64,000 bases of DNA from Dehalococcoidia bacterium (GTDB taxonomy: Bacteria; Chloroflexota; Dehalococcoidia; Dehalococcoidales; Fen-1064), in the NCBI GenBank assembly GCA_011170375.1, contig DUEV01000007.1, positions 23,648-87,647 of the forward strand, read 5' to 3'. Position numbers and translations under genes: made by a program. Below the pieces are notes generated by a model. The model was not told where the DNA came from, searched no databases, and saw only the letters and a list, made by a program, of their open reading frames with translations. Positions 52,321 through 60,845 of this stretch are shown one piece after another (the stretch's first letter is position 1; each line of letters begins with the position of its first letter).

Positions 52321-52627
52321 AACACAAACCCCCTCATCCCTTAAGGGGCGAGGGGGTTCTCTCGCGGTGCCACCCTTATTAGCCGCTTAATAAGTAGATG
52401 TAGTACGGCCATCTCTTCTCAGGTACGGAGATTACTACTAAGACCTCGATACCCTGGGCTTCGATAACGGTGCCCTCTCCGTCAGGGCCTACGCAGATAC
52501 TTTCACATACCCTTCGGCTTGCGGCTCCGGAGTCCATTCCACTTCGGCACTGGCATCGGGCTTCCACCTTACCCCGACTCTCTGGGCCCCGCTCTGAAGC
52601 GTACTAATCTCCTTCCCAGCCTTTACT
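52321..52627 (-). promoter_or_regulatory. Trp-specific T-box riboswitch leader of the trp operon
   Basis: On the minus strand the leader contains a Stem I with AGAGAGTC..GGTGGAAGCC, a specifier loop with GTGGAATGGACTCC in which the codon TGG (52536-52534) reads tryptophan, the T-box AGGGTGGCACCGCG (52376-52363) that pairs with the tRNA acceptor end, and a terminator CCCCCTC/GAGGGGG (52356-52350 with 52335-52329) followed by TTTGTGTTTT. Uncharged tRNA-Trp should stabilise the antiterminator and allow transcription of trpE and all following genes, including trpS. Confidence 0.95.
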
Positions 52628-52633
52628 GTCTGC

Positions 52634-52662
52634 ATGATAGCATCTTATGTAATGAATGTCAA
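52634..52662 (-). promoter_or_regulatory. Promoter of the trp operon
   Basis: On the minus strand a perfect TTGACA (52662-52657) and TATCAT (52639-52634) are 17 bases apart. Transcription would start near 52627, at the 5' end of the T-box RNA. Confidence 0.75.
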
Positions 52663-52683
52663 GATACCACACTATCCATGCTA

Positions 52684-52718
52684 TTGACAAGCAGAATTGA
52701 TAATGGTACACTTGTACT
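52684..52718 (+). promoter_or_regulatory. lexA promoter with overlapping LexA-box-like palindrome
   Basis: TTGACA (52684-52689) and TACACT (52707-52712) are 17 bases apart. GGTACACTTGTACT (52705-52718) overlaps the -10 box and matches the cyanobacterial LexA-box consensus RGTACNNNDGTWCB. This suggests autorepression of lexA. The -35 boxes of lexA and of the divergent trp promoter are only about 21 bases apart. Confidence 0.7.
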
Positions 52719-52762
52719 AATATAGTCGGTTCAACAATGCTAGAGAATCTCTGGGGGAAACA

Positions 52763-53389
52763 ATGAGACAACCGGGCTTAAGCAAAACGCGTGAACGCAT
52801 TTACACATTCATCAGAAAATTCTACCGGGAGCACGACTATGCTCCAACTGTGCGTGATATCCTGAGGGGGTGCCGCCTTAGCTCGACTGCGGTTGTCCAG
52901 CACCACCTTAATGTCCTCGAAAAAGAAGGGCGTATCCACCGTGACCCGGAGGTCTTCCGAAGTATACGGCTAACTGAAAAACCAGGTATCTCCAGCGTAC
53001 CCCTGCTGGGAACGATTGCCGCCGGTGAGCCGATTCCAGTGCCCACCGCAGAGACATGGGCAAGTCAGGCACTGGAAATGCTGGAAGTCCCCGAAGAACT
53101 GACACAGGGCAAGCATCTCTATGCCCTGAAGGTAAAGGGACTTTCCATGATAGACGCCCTGATTGACGATGGTGACACAGTGCTTATGGAACCAGCCAAT
53201 ACCGCCGAAAACGGTGACATGGTCGCCGTCTGGCTCAAGAATGAACAGGAAGTCACCCTAAAGAGATTCTATCGAGAAGGTGAAACAGTCTGTCTCCGGC
53301 CAGCCAATGAACTCATGGAGCCAATATACCAGCATCCCGAGAATGTCGAGATTCAGGGTAAAGTATCCGCGGTTTTAAGAAAACTCTAA
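52763..53389 (+). CDS. lexA: LexA repressor (SOS regulator, S24 self-cleaving)
   Basis: This 208-residue protein has an N-terminal winged helix (about 1-68, APTVRDILRGCRLSSTAVVQHHLNVLEKEGRI) and a C-terminal protease domain. The scissile bond is Ala 87-Gly 88 (TIAAGEP), the nucleophile Ser 128 (GLSMID) and the general base Lys 167 (VTLKRF). RecA on single-stranded DNA should trigger self-cleavage and induce the SOS response. The recognition-helix sequence differs from the E. coli and Bacillus forms, in line with the GTAC-type box found in its own promoter. Confidence 0.95.
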   Translation: MRQPGLSKTRERIYTFIRKFYREHDYAPTVRDILRGCRLSSTAVVQHHLNVLEKEGRIHRDPEVFRSIRLTEKPGISSVPLLGTIAAGEPIPVPTAETWASQALEMLEVPEELTQGKHLYALKVKGLSMIDALIDDGDTVLMEPANTAENGDMVAVWLKNEQEVTLKRFYREGETVCLRPANELMEPIYQHPENVEIQGKVSAVLRKL

Positions 53390-53446
53390 TAAGAGCCAGC
53401 TAAGGTATTACTCCGGAGGACCGGCAGCCACCCCTACCCTATCCCA

Positions 53447-53752
53447 CTATCGATTGGTCCTGATTGCATTGTAGCACTCGCTACAATAGACCGGCCTGCC
53501 TTGACGAGGCTCGAACGGTACCTCGGTTTCTTTGCCACACTGGGCACACACCACGGGGTACATCTGCCGGAGCGGACGGTAACCGAATCCATCGTTGGCA
53601 TCACGTCTTGCTTTCCTGGCCTGGCGACAGGCAAGACAGCGCTTCGGTTCATTCTGATAGCCTTTAGACGCGAAAAGCGCCTGCTCATCAGCGCTGAAAA
53701 CAAAGACAGTACCACAGTCAACACACTGGATGGTCTTATCCTCATACTCCAT
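53447..53752 (-). CDS. Zinc-ribbon protein (zf-trcl type)
   Basis: This 101-residue protein has two zinc-ribbon-like cysteine pairs at each end: QCVDCGTVFVFSADEQ and RCLACRQARK in the first half, then VCAQCGKETEVPF and YCSECYNA. This matches the small probable zinc-ribbon proteins common in Chloroflexota. SD GGAGG precedes the ATG. The role is unknown; a nucleic-acid or protein adaptor is likely. It is convergent with lexA. Confidence 0.85.
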   Translation of the reverse strand: MEYEDKTIQCVDCGTVFVFSADEQALFASKGYQNEPKRCLACRQARKARRDANDGFGYRPLRQMYPVVCAQCGKETEVPFEPRQGRPVYCSECYNAIRTNR

Positions 53753-53987
53753 CGGACAACCTCCTCTCTTACAGTAGTTGGTTAGAGTTAGGTCATCCTG
53801 GGTATGAACGATTGCCAGAGGACTGGACTGATTGCGTGATAACCAAAACTAAACCACCGTCACTTAGTATAACACCACGACTGCGCTTTTGGCAAGTCAG
53901 CATACTCATCGACATCACTTATGATAAGACATCTTGACAGCCACGATTTCGCAAGGTCAGAATAACAACCCTCGAATTGCTTGCTGA

Positions 53988-54512
53988 CTACTCCTCCAAC
54001 TCCACATCCAATGCGATAAGGAAGCGACTCACCATGCCGTAGTAACCAATAACTACGGTAAGTTCGACGATGGCATGTTCACTAAGGAAGCTCCTGAGTC
54101 GGTCAAAAGTCTCGTCCCTTACCCTGATATCACGCTCTACCTCATCAGTATAAGCCAGCACAGCGCATTCCTGCTCACTGAAGAGAGATGAGCTTGTCCA
54201 GTCATGGATAGCCTCGATTTCCCCCCCTGTCAGTCCGGCTGATAGGCCCCTTCTAGTGTGCTGGGTGAACTCGTACTCAGAACCTGTCAGAGAACCAACC
54301 CTTAGAATTGCTATTTCTCGCAGTCTGGTCGGCAATTCCTCTCCCGTGAGCAGAGAATTTCCTAATCGTTGCCAGTTGAGGCCAATATAAGGACAGTGTC
54401 CCAAAACCTTAAAAAGGTTGATTATCCTCTGTCTTCTGCCCTCTATCTTCTGGTAGAGGTCCTCGACCATAGGATGGCCCTGTCCTTTTTCTACGAAACT
54501 AACACGTGCCAT
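53988..54512 (-). CDS. Carboxymuconolactone decarboxylase-family protein (no AhpD cysteines)
   Basis: This 174-residue helical protein has the CMD/AhpD fold signature RLREIAILRVGSLTGSEYEFTQHTRRG in residues about 61-87 and a second helix EQECAVLAYTDEVERD. The CxxC redox pair of AhpD is replaced by EYEFTQH, so peroxidase-partner activity is not expected. It may be a decarboxylase- or lactonase-like member. It lies 44 bases after the RND exporter start-side gene order on the same strand (downstream of it) and may be co-transcribed. Confidence 0.82.
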   Translation of the reverse strand: MARVSFVEKGQGHPMVEDLYQKIEGRRQRIINLFKVLGHCPYIGLNWQRLGNSLLTGEELPTRLREIAILRVGSLTGSEYEFTQHTRRGLSAGLTGGEIEAIHDWTSSSLFSEQECAVLAYTDEVERDIRVRDETFDRLRSFLSEHAIVELTVVIGYYGMVSRFLIALDVELEE

Positions 54513-54555
54513 ATTACCTCCCCAGCGTCATAATCTGGCAATCTAACTAACGGTT

Positions 54556-57500
54556 TCACTTTTTAACTACTATGGTGCGAGGGATACGATTGACCCAGGC
54601 ATAAACGGTAGGAATTACCAGCAGTGTCAGCATGGTAGAACTGAAAAGCCCTCCAATGACAACGGTCGCCAGCTCGGCGGCCATCAGCACACCCTTGCCG
54701 AGCCCAAAGGCCAGAGGCAACATGGCAATCATCGTTGTCAGCGCCGTCATCAGAATCGGGCGGAGCCGTGTTCGTGCTCCCTCGACCAGGGCTTGATAGG
54801 GACTCATGCCGTCTCTACGCATCTGCTCGACAACGGCAATAAGGACAACGGCGTTTGTCAGAACAATGCCGACCAGCATCAGCACACCCATCAATCCTGA
54901 AACCCCCAGTGGTCGCCCGGTAATAAGCAGGGCAACCATTGCTCCAATGGATGCCAGCGGCAGGCTAACCATGACAATCAGCGGGTTCCGGAAAGAGCGG
55001 AATGTCAGAATGAGTACCACGTAGGCCAGCGCCATCGCAATAGGTATAGCGATAAACATTGCCGAGAAGCTGTCACGCATGTCCTCTGCAATGCCACCCT
55101 GACTCATCTCCACACCGGGGGGCAGGTCGAGGGAATCTATCTCTGACTGCACGGCCCTGCTCACAGCCCCGATGTTCTCCTGTGTTATCGTAGCCGTAAT
55201 GGTGGCTGACAACTTCCCATCAACGCGAGAGATTCGAGGAATCTGCTCGCCTAGTTCCACAGTAGCAATTTCTCCAAGGGGGATGGCTGTCGGCCCAACC
55301 GGCATATTCTGGGCTATATCGACACTAACCAGTTCATTAACAACCGGTTCAAGGAAGACATCAAGTGAGGTACCATCCAGGTTTGCCGTCTGGACTTTCC
55401 CCCCCTGCCTAATCAGATATTCCTCCTGTCGTAACTGCGTACCGTCGAGATCTAAGGATTCTATCCTGTCATCATCCCAGTCAATATCAGGCTCGGGCTC
55501 GACACTCACCAGCTCAAGTCTCAGGTCTTCCAGATAAGAAAGTTCCCCATGCTGTGCCTCCCCAGCCGCTTCAAGCCTCTCAATAAGCTGGTTAGCAGCT
55601 TGGGTAACATCATCATAGCTCTCAGCACGCACCGAGATTTCAAGGCCGGATGACATTCCACCAGACATGGCCTCCAGTGCGGCGACGGTAATCTTGCCTG
55701 TCTCTGTTATCCCAGCAAGTTCCTCCTCAAGTTGCTCAATTACATCATCTGTATTAGCCTCAGGATTAACGACAACCTGGATAGTAGCATAATTGCTGGA
55801 ACCACCACCCATAAACAAGCGGTATAACTCACTACCCATGCCAGTAGACGCTCCAGCCACAGTGCTGTAGGTAACCACATTTGGATTTCTACCAAGGACT
55901 TCCTCCACCTCACCCGCCACCTCATTGAGGTCAGTCAGCTCAGTCCCTCTGGGCATCTCTATCCCGACAGTCAGCATGTCAGTGTTCATCTCCGGTATGA
56001 AGGTAGTACCAATGATAGGTAGTAGAAGGAAGCTCCCGAAAAACAGCAGAATCGCGATAACCAGGGTAACAACGCGGTGATTGAGACACCATCTCAGTGC
56101 CGCAGTATAGGCTTTCAGGTACCACGATGCCCGTGGTCTATCCTGGGTCCTCATCCTGAGCAGGTAGCCGGATAGTGCCGGTACCACTGTCAGGGCAATT
56201 ACAAGTGAGCCAATCAGAGCATACGTAATCGTCATGCCGAATGGAAGGAAAATCTCACCGACGATACCCCCGACAAATGCCAGGGGGATGAAGATGACAA
56301 TAGTAGCTATTGTAGCCGAGGTTATCGGGGCAACCACCTCCCTGACGCCGTTGACGGCAGCATCGTAAAAGCGTTCTCCCTGCTGCATCCGGCGGTAGAC
56401 CACCTCCAGGATGACAATACTGTTGTCAATCACCCGTCCCACGGCGATAATCATGGCACCCAGAGTGAGGATATTGATTGTGACGCCGGTCAAACGCATT
56501 ACCAGAAAACCGACAAGCAGACTCAGGGGAATAGATATGGCAGTGATAAATGAGGCACGGAGGGCCATCAGGAAAAAAAAGACGACCAAAATGGCCAGGA
56601 GACTGCCGATAAGGACATTGTTGGTCAAATCGGAGACACTGGCTTCGATGTACTCGGACTGGTCGAGCACAGTAATCAGCTCGAGACCTGCCTGCAGGTC
56701 GGATTTTATTGCTTCGACCTCATCGAGTACGGCATTGGCAGTGGTGACAGTGTTAGCGGTGGCCTCTTTGCTGACATCGATGTTGATACTGAGTTTACCG
56801 TTAGTACGGCTAATAGCAGTTCCGGTAGCCGGCCCTATGGATACATCAGCCACCTGGCTGAGACGAGTGCCATCCTGGGGCAATACAACATTTTCGACTT
56901 CAGCCAGTGAGCTATATCGCTGCATCCCCAACTGCTCCTTTAGCTGAGCCATGGAGATGCCGTACTGGACCATCTTATCCAGGCTGGGTTTTACCAGCAC
57001 TTTGTCACTGGAACCACCTTCGATGGAAACACCATCATCCGCAACACCATCAATCTCTTTAAGTCGGGGTACTATATCGTCGAGGGCAATCTGCTTTAAA
57101 TCCTCAGCCGGGATATCGCCGTTAAGACTCAGTGTGACCACCGGCATCTGGTTAATGTCAATGGGTATCAGTTGAAGGTAAACCCCCACTGGCAGGTCAA
57201 GCTCAGCCAGGTTTTTTGCGATAGTTCCATTGACTGAGCTAATGTCCTCGGCTGAACCCATATCAGTGCCAAACTCGAACTGGAAAAAGACAAAAGAAAT
57301 ACCATCGGAAGATGTTGATGTGACGTGCTTCAGCCCATTAATACCGTCAGCGGCCCCCTCAACCGGGATGGTTACCTGTTCTAAGACCTCATCAGGTTCT
57401 AAAAACTCACCAGGCTGGGCTCCGGGACAAGCGGTAAACACAGTGGTCATCGGTAGCTCAATATCCGGGAACAGTTCCATCTTGAGCGTCAGCATCGCCC

Positions 57501-57582
57501 ATACAGACACCCCGGTCACCAGGGCGGTCACTAATATCGTTACCCATCGTTTTTTCAGGGCTACTCTGGTCAGCCAGGTCAT
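54556..57582 (-). CDS. RND-family efflux transporter (AcrB/HAE-like)
   Basis: This 1008-residue protein has the classic RND plan: twelve membrane helices in two repeats with large periplasm-type loops after helices 1 and 7. The relay region of helix 4 is IAVGRVIDNSIVILEVV (Asp-Asn instead of the Asp-Asp of AcrB), and the helix-10/11 region has GIVLTNAVVLIAVVEQMRRDG. No membrane-fusion protein or outer-membrane channel gene is adjacent, as expected for a cell with a single membrane, so it probably works alone on lipids or hydrophobic compounds. An AbrB-type regulator gene lies 47 bases upstream. Confidence 0.92.
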   Translation of the reverse strand: MTWLTRVALKKRWVTILVTALVTGVSVWAMLTLKMELFPDIELPMTTVFTACPGAQPGEFLEPDEVLEQVTIPVEGAADGINGLKHVTSTSSDGISFVFFQFEFGTDMGSAEDISSVNGTIAKNLAELDLPVGVYLQLIPIDINQMPVVTLSLNGDIPAEDLKQIALDDIVPRLKEIDGVADDGVSIEGGSSDKVLVKPSLDKMVQYGISMAQLKEQLGMQRYSSLAEVENVVLPQDGTRLSQVADVSIGPATGTAISRTNGKLSINIDVSKEATANTVTTANAVLDEVEAIKSDLQAGLELITVLDQSEYIEASVSDLTNNVLIGSLLAILVVFFFLMALRASFITAISIPLSLLVGFLVMRLTGVTINILTLGAMIIAVGRVIDNSIVILEVVYRRMQQGERFYDAAVNGVREVVAPITSATIATIVIFIPLAFVGGIVGEIFLPFGMTITYALIGSLVIALTVVPALSGYLLRMRTQDRPRASWYLKAYTAALRWCLNHRVVTLVIAILLFFGSFLLLPIIGTTFIPEMNTDMLTVGIEMPRGTELTDLNEVAGEVEEVLGRNPNVVTYSTVAGASTGMGSELYRLFMGGGSSNYATIQVVVNPEANTDDVIEQLEEELAGITETGKITVAALEAMSGGMSSGLEISVRAESYDDVTQAANQLIERLEAAGEAQHGELSYLEDLRLELVSVEPEPDIDWDDDRIESLDLDGTQLRQEEYLIRQGGKVQTANLDGTSLDVFLEPVVNELVSVDIAQNMPVGPTAIPLGEIATVELGEQIPRISRVDGKLSATITATITQENIGAVSRAVQSEIDSLDLPPGVEMSQGGIAEDMRDSFSAMFIAIPIAMALAYVVLILTFRSFRNPLIVMVSLPLASIGAMVALLITGRPLGVSGLMGVLMLVGIVLTNAVVLIAVVEQMRRDGMSPYQALVEGARTRLRPILMTALTTMIAMLPLAFGLGKGVLMAAELATVVIGGLFSSTMLTLLVIPTVYAWVNRIPRTIVVKK

Positions 57583-57629
57583 GTCAGTACTCCTTTTGGG
57601 TAAGTAGTAAAGGTTGCTCTCTGTACAGC

Positions 57630-57896
57630 TTACTTTGGCTGTTCGGCAATATCGGCTCTAAGAATGCTTTCAAACTGGGACAACAGACCACTGACACTAG
57701 TTATGAACTCGGTTAAGAATTCCGCTTTTACGAACATCAGTGCCCGCCCCTCCGGACCCCCAAAGGCAAGCAGCTTAATCCCGGGGACAATTTCCTGGTC
57801 CCGTCGGGCCTCAGCGGGAATAGCGACCTGCCCTCGTTCACCCACTGTCACCGAACCATAGAATATCGGCATTCTTTCCGTGAGGTCTTCTAACAT
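57630..57896 (-). CDS. AbrB/SpoVT-type DNA-binding protein
   Basis: This 88-residue protein has a swapped-hairpin AbrB-like domain (about 14-50, GSVTVGERGQVAIPAEAR..IVPGIKLLAFGG) followed by a helical tail (about 55-88). Such proteins are transition-state regulators or antitoxins. No toxin gene is adjacent. It sits 47 bases before the RND exporter on the same strand and probably controls it. Confidence 0.82.
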   Translation of the reverse strand: MLEDLTERMPIFYGSVTVGERGQVAIPAEARRDQEIVPGIKLLAFGGPEGRALMFVKAEFLTEFITSVSGLLSQFESILRADIAEQPK

Positions 57897-58144
57897 ACTA
57901 TCATACCCCCTCTATCAAAACCAAGGCTGCATAATTAACATAGTATATCATGTATTACATGTGTCATCAATAATACTCAAGGAGGAAATGATTGAAAACT
58001 GGCAGGATTTTAATGGACGGATTTTCTGAATATCCCCAGATAAACAGCGAGGCGGGAAGTGGCCTACCGTAGGCTGAAACTCCCGCTCCAGCCTACGGCG
58101 GTTATTCCTCTATAACTCCTGTATCTGTAAAATAGCTTGGTTAG
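57897..58144. other. Intergenic stretch with a long perfect hairpin
   Basis: CCGTAGGCT (58067-58075) pairs perfectly with AGCCTACGG (58090-58098). There is no T-tract, so it is not a clear terminator. Its loop contains CTCCCGCTCCA, the 3' end of the tRNA-Gly gene at 60451, possibly by chance. No gene is seen. Confidence 0.45.
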
Positions 58145-59005
58145 TTACTCTGTTCTGCCTCGGATGTTTACCACTACTCCCACCAGCATCAGAGCGATGC
58201 CCAGCCCTATCACAATCCAGAAGCCGTAGACCGAACCCCAGAGTAGCATGGTACGGCCACTGCTGGCCTTGTCAACCAGGTCAGCAATCGTGTCATCGGT
58301 AAAATGAATATCGGATTCATAGACCGTCATTTCCATGCCAGGCACCATAACAATCTTAATTGTTGTGATGCTCGCAGAATAAACGGTCGTGCCAGTGACC
58401 GGTTCAACTTTCAGATTAATAGTTGTATCCAGTACCTGGGGCAAACCGGTCCCTGCCTGGGTACCGATATCAAAACCCGTTTCGTCGACCTGAAAAGCAT
58501 AGACCTTAAGGCCCTCGAACTCCTCTTCAGCGACAAATTTGGCTTCCAGGTCAGTCATTGCAGTGGGATTCCACAGTTGGTAGCTTTCCTGCTCCAAATC
58601 CGAAGGGGCAGAAAACTGGCCGGTCCGGTCCATATCACCGTAGCCGGCGACATACTCCCGGGTAGTCCTGTCGACCCCCAGTGTTTCCTCCAGCCCGAAC
58701 TGTGGCAGTTCTATACCATAATCAGCATGGGTAGTGGTCACTGTCTGGTGGAGTATCAGCACACTATCCTCGGTTCCGGTCGCCTCATAATACCGCGTCA
58801 CATTTACCGGAATTACCTCTGGCATTTGAGTGGTGGGGTCCATTACTGTATACGTACCCTCGAAATTAGTTGTTTCGCTCAGATCACTTGGCAGTTTAGA
58901 TAACATAGGAAAGATGGCAAGCACCCAGATGAGAGCCAGAATAACCAGTATCAGGCCGGCAATAGTCCAGCCTCCGAACATACCTCTCAAGCTCATTCGA
59001 AACAT
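58145..59005 (-). CDS. DUF3068/PorA-family membrane protein
   Basis: This 286-residue protein has one N-terminal helix (about 14-36), a long extracytoplasmic beta domain with LGVDRTTREYVAGYGDMDRTGQFS and SYQLWNPTAMTDLEA near 110-160, and a C-terminal helix (about 255-280). The two-anchor layout and the motifs match DUF3068, a family first noted in actinobacteria as PorA-related. The function is unknown. SD GGAGG lies upstream of the ATG. Neighbouring DNA to the right is the tRNA-Gly integration scar. Confidence 0.8.
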   Translation of the reverse strand: MFRMSLRGMFGGWTIAGLILVILALIWVLAIFPMLSKLPSDLSETTNFEGTYTVMDPTTQMPEVIPVNVTRYYEATGTEDSVLILHQTVTTTHADYGIELPQFGLEETLGVDRTTREYVAGYGDMDRTGQFSAPSDLEQESYQLWNPTAMTDLEAKFVAEEEFEGLKVYAFQVDETGFDIGTQAGTGLPQVLDTTINLKVEPVTGTTVYSASITTIKIVMVPGMEMTVYESDIHFTDDTIADLVDKASSGRTMLLWGSVYGFWIVIGLGIALMLVGVVVNIRGRTE

Positions 59006-59317
59006 ACCTCCTTCTATTTACCTAGAAACTCTAGGTATAAAGATGTATTCTACACCACAAATAACCCCTTTGCAAGCGGAGGCACCTACTGTCTGAAATC
59101 AGGGTATTCGGGCATGCAAATCACCGAGGCGGGACAGAGCCGTAAGAGGCCGGATTACTCTAAAGAACAGCAAAAGACACAAGCTAACAGCACAACCCTA
59201 ATCTTCAATCGGTGGAGCGGGAGATGGGTATGTAAAGAAGGCTAAAGCGGTGTGACTAAATTACTACCCGTAATGTACATTAGCCCTTGACTTCTCCGTG
59301 GACATAGTAGGTAAGAA
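59006..59317. other. Intergenic stretch at the edge of the tRNA-Gly integration scar
   Basis: No gene is seen. At 59213-59228 TGGAGCGGGAGATGGG repeats the 3' end of the tRNA-Gly gene with one change, in the same orientation as the copies at 59781 and 60448, and marks a probable outer attachment remnant. Confidence 0.5.
59213..59228 (-). repeat. Short tRNA-Gly 3'-end remnant (possible outer att site)
   Basis: Fifteen of 16 bases match the start of the 49-bp repeat at 59781 and 60448. With only 16 bases, chance similarity cannot be ruled out. Confidence 0.4.
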
Positions 59318-59413
59318 ATGGTAAAAGACAAAGTGGCAAGCAGAGTCTTTATTACACTGATTGCCGTCTTTTTCGTTGAATGGCTCGTTAAAGGTGATGG
59401 AATAAAGCTATAG
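59318..59413 (+). CDS. Possible 31-residue membrane peptide
   Basis: A short frame encodes MVKDKVASRVF followed by ITLIAVFFVEWLV and a short charged tail. An AGG lies 7 bases upstream. It is inside the integration scar. It has the size and shape of a small membrane peptide or toxin, but the evidence is weak. Confidence 0.25.
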   Translation: MVKDKVASRVFITLIAVFFVEWLVKGDGIKL

Positions 59414-59431
59414 TTGTTTGAAAGTATTGAA

Positions 59432-59668
59432 TTAAATGCGTGTCCTGGTGTAATCGAAACGATAAACATACCACGTGCCAGACGTATCAGGACCACCTGC
59501 ATGTGCTGCGCATCCGACTCGATTGGCGTATCGGATTTCATATTCTTGAGCATCTGATTTGTATCTAAAAGTATTAATTATCCGCCAATTAGTTAATCCT
59601 ACTACATGGTTCTCCCAATATGCACGTCTTGTATCAGGGTCTGTAGTTATTCCTACTCTGCATGGCAT
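59432..59668 (-). CDS. Small phage/element-associated protein, 78 residues
   Basis: The start at 59668 has a strong SD (AAGGAGG, seven to eight bases before ATG). The protein opens MPCRVGITTDPDTRRAYWE and has NTFRYKSDAQEYEIRYA and CAAHAGGPDTSGTWYVYRFDY. It recalls small proteins with a GIY-YIG-like beginning that are scattered on phages and islands. It lies between two tRNA-Gly fragments, consistent with having arrived on an integrating element. The function is unknown. Confidence 0.6.
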   Translation of the reverse strand: MPCRVGITTDPDTRRAYWENHVVGLTNWRIINTFRYKSDAQEYEIRYANRVGCAAHAGGPDTSGTWYVYRFDYTRTRI

Positions 59669-59780
59669 AATATACACCTCCTTACAGAGTCTGTATATTT
59701 ATATAATTTACCCTGAGGTGCATTATACATCTAAAGTGGAGATAAGGCAATAGATAATTAGTCGTGGAATTAGTAAGAGT

Positions 59781-59829
59781 TGGAGCGGGAGACGGGACTC
59801 GAACCCGCGACAACCTGCTTGGAAGGCAG
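59781..59829 (-). repeat. Truncated tRNA-Gly 3' half (attachment-site duplicate)
   Basis: These 49 bases are identical to 60448-60496, the 3' half of the intact tRNA-Gly gene including its encoded CCA. The match ends abruptly in the anticodon stem. A direct repeat of a tRNA 3' end, lying downstream of the intact gene, is the standard scar of site-specific integration. Confidence 0.85.
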
Positions 59830-60053
59830 TATGACAATATGCTCATAGTTATTGACAATAAACGCACAAAAGAATATAGTTAACATTCCAGTACAATAAT
59901 TGATATATACACCATTAATACCGGACCATTCCCGACATTTATATAGTTTTGTATAGTCGGGAGGTGGACAGTGGAAGAGGTAAGGGCACCAGAATCGCCA
60001 GATGTGACGGCGGTGATTGGTGGTCTTTTTGTTTGTGCAAGGAGGTAATTCCT

Positions 60054-60374
60054 GTGGAGAAACAGCTGAAGAAGGTAACCCTGTGGACAGCGATACCGAT
60101 GGTGATAATACTGGTTATCGCCCTTTCTCTGATTCCAGCGAGTATACACTCATGGGAGATTGACTCGGGAGTCGCCCCTTCACTTATGTGTATGATTATC
60201 GGCATTGCGTACGTGATAATTTCTTTTATCGTGGCGATTATCCTGAATATTCGATATAAAGGGGAGATTGCCACGAGGATAGCCAAAGTGAACGGTATCA
60301 ACCTAGCTGCGTTTTTTGTAGTGTTTATCATAATATTCATAATAGGAAACGCAATCGCAGAGGGCGCTGCATAA
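60054..60374 (+). CDS. Small membrane protein inside the tRNA-Gly mini-island
   Basis: The start is GTG at 60054 with SD AAGGAGG. The 106-residue protein has three hydrophobic segments (about 8-30, 40-65 and 80-102) with short charged turns. I do not recognise the family. It is the only gene between the two 49-bp tRNA-Gly repeats and therefore the whole payload of the inner island. The cargo has no integrase left. Confidence 0.6.
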   Translation: MEKQLKKVTLWTAIPMVIILVIALSLIPASIHSWEIDSGVAPSLMCMIIGIAYVIISFIVAIILNIRYKGEIATRIAKVNGINLAAFFVVFIIIFIIGNAIAEGAA

Positions 60375-60450
60375 GTAGCAGTCCAGTGGCAAGTGGATTC
60401 ATTTTAAGGTGCTTGCCGTCTTTTGTGTTATGAGATAGATATAAGTATGG

Positions 60451-60523
60451 AGCGGGAGACGGGACTCGAACCCGCGACAACCTGCTTGGAAGGCAGGGAC
60501 TCTGCCAACTGAGTTACTCCCGC
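60451..60523 (-). tRNA. tRNA-Gly (TCC anticodon)
   Basis: A 73-base cloverleaf on the minus strand: acceptor GCGGGAG/CTCCCGC, D-stem ACTC/GAGT, anticodon stem CCTGC/GCAGG with loop CTTCCAA, T-arm GCGGG TTCGAGT CCCGT. CCA is encoded (60450-60448). It served as integration target for the scar at 59213-60450. Confidence 0.96.
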
Positions 60524-60606
60524 AGTGGCAACGCCCTAATTCTAGCTCCAAAGCACTCTCACTGTCAAAGCATATCGCTATCAGTCTTAGTAACTAGTAC
60601 AAGGTG

Positions 60607-60636
60607 TTGACAAACGAAACCCGCATATCTTAATAT
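60607..60636 (+). promoter_or_regulatory. Promoter of the formate dehydrogenase operon
   Basis: TTGACA (60607-60612) and TAATAT (60631-60636) are 18 bases apart, giving a leader of about 200 bases before fdhA. Confidence 0.55.
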
Positions 60637-60765
60637 AGAAAACGAGATTATGCGCCATCATAGAGTACTTACCTCAAGGCAGGCGGAGTGTTCGTCGGTG
60701 AGGGGGAGAGAGGGGTAATTTTTTCCATTAAGAAGCCAGGCTATTAGCATGTGGGAGGTATTTTG

Positions 60766-60803
60766 CGCTAGACACTGTGAAACCGGAGTGGTGTTTCAGC
60801 GCT
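60766..60803 (+). promoter_or_regulatory. Hairpin in the fdhA leader
   Basis: GCGCT (60766-60770) pairs with AGCGC (60799-60803), with GAAAC and GTTTC pairing inside. It may regulate or stabilise the leader. The rest of 60524-60845 shows only the promoter and a T-rich stretch near 60720; I do not recognise a molybdenum-cofactor riboswitch. Confidence 0.4.
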
Positions 60804-60845
60804 TAGAATAATCAAATCTAGTGAAAGGGGGTACTTGAGGTACTG

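Noticed and set aside
53988..54512. AhpD peroxidase partner or hidden Sec in the CMD-family protein
   Set aside because: The CxxC position reads EYEFTQH with ordinary codons; there is no TGA or Cys pair.
58067..58098. Fourth tRNA-Gly remnant in the hairpin loop
   Set aside because: Only 11 bases match, in inverted orientation and inside a palindrome, which is too little to call an attachment site.
60766..60803. Third copy of the structured leader RNA before fdhA
   Set aside because: It shares only GTGAAACCG with the other two; the first stem, the loop blocks and the terminator-like hairpin are absent.
60640..60845. Molybdenum-cofactor riboswitch in the fdhA leader
   Set aside because: I could not match the conserved Moco RNA elements; only a simple hairpin is visible.
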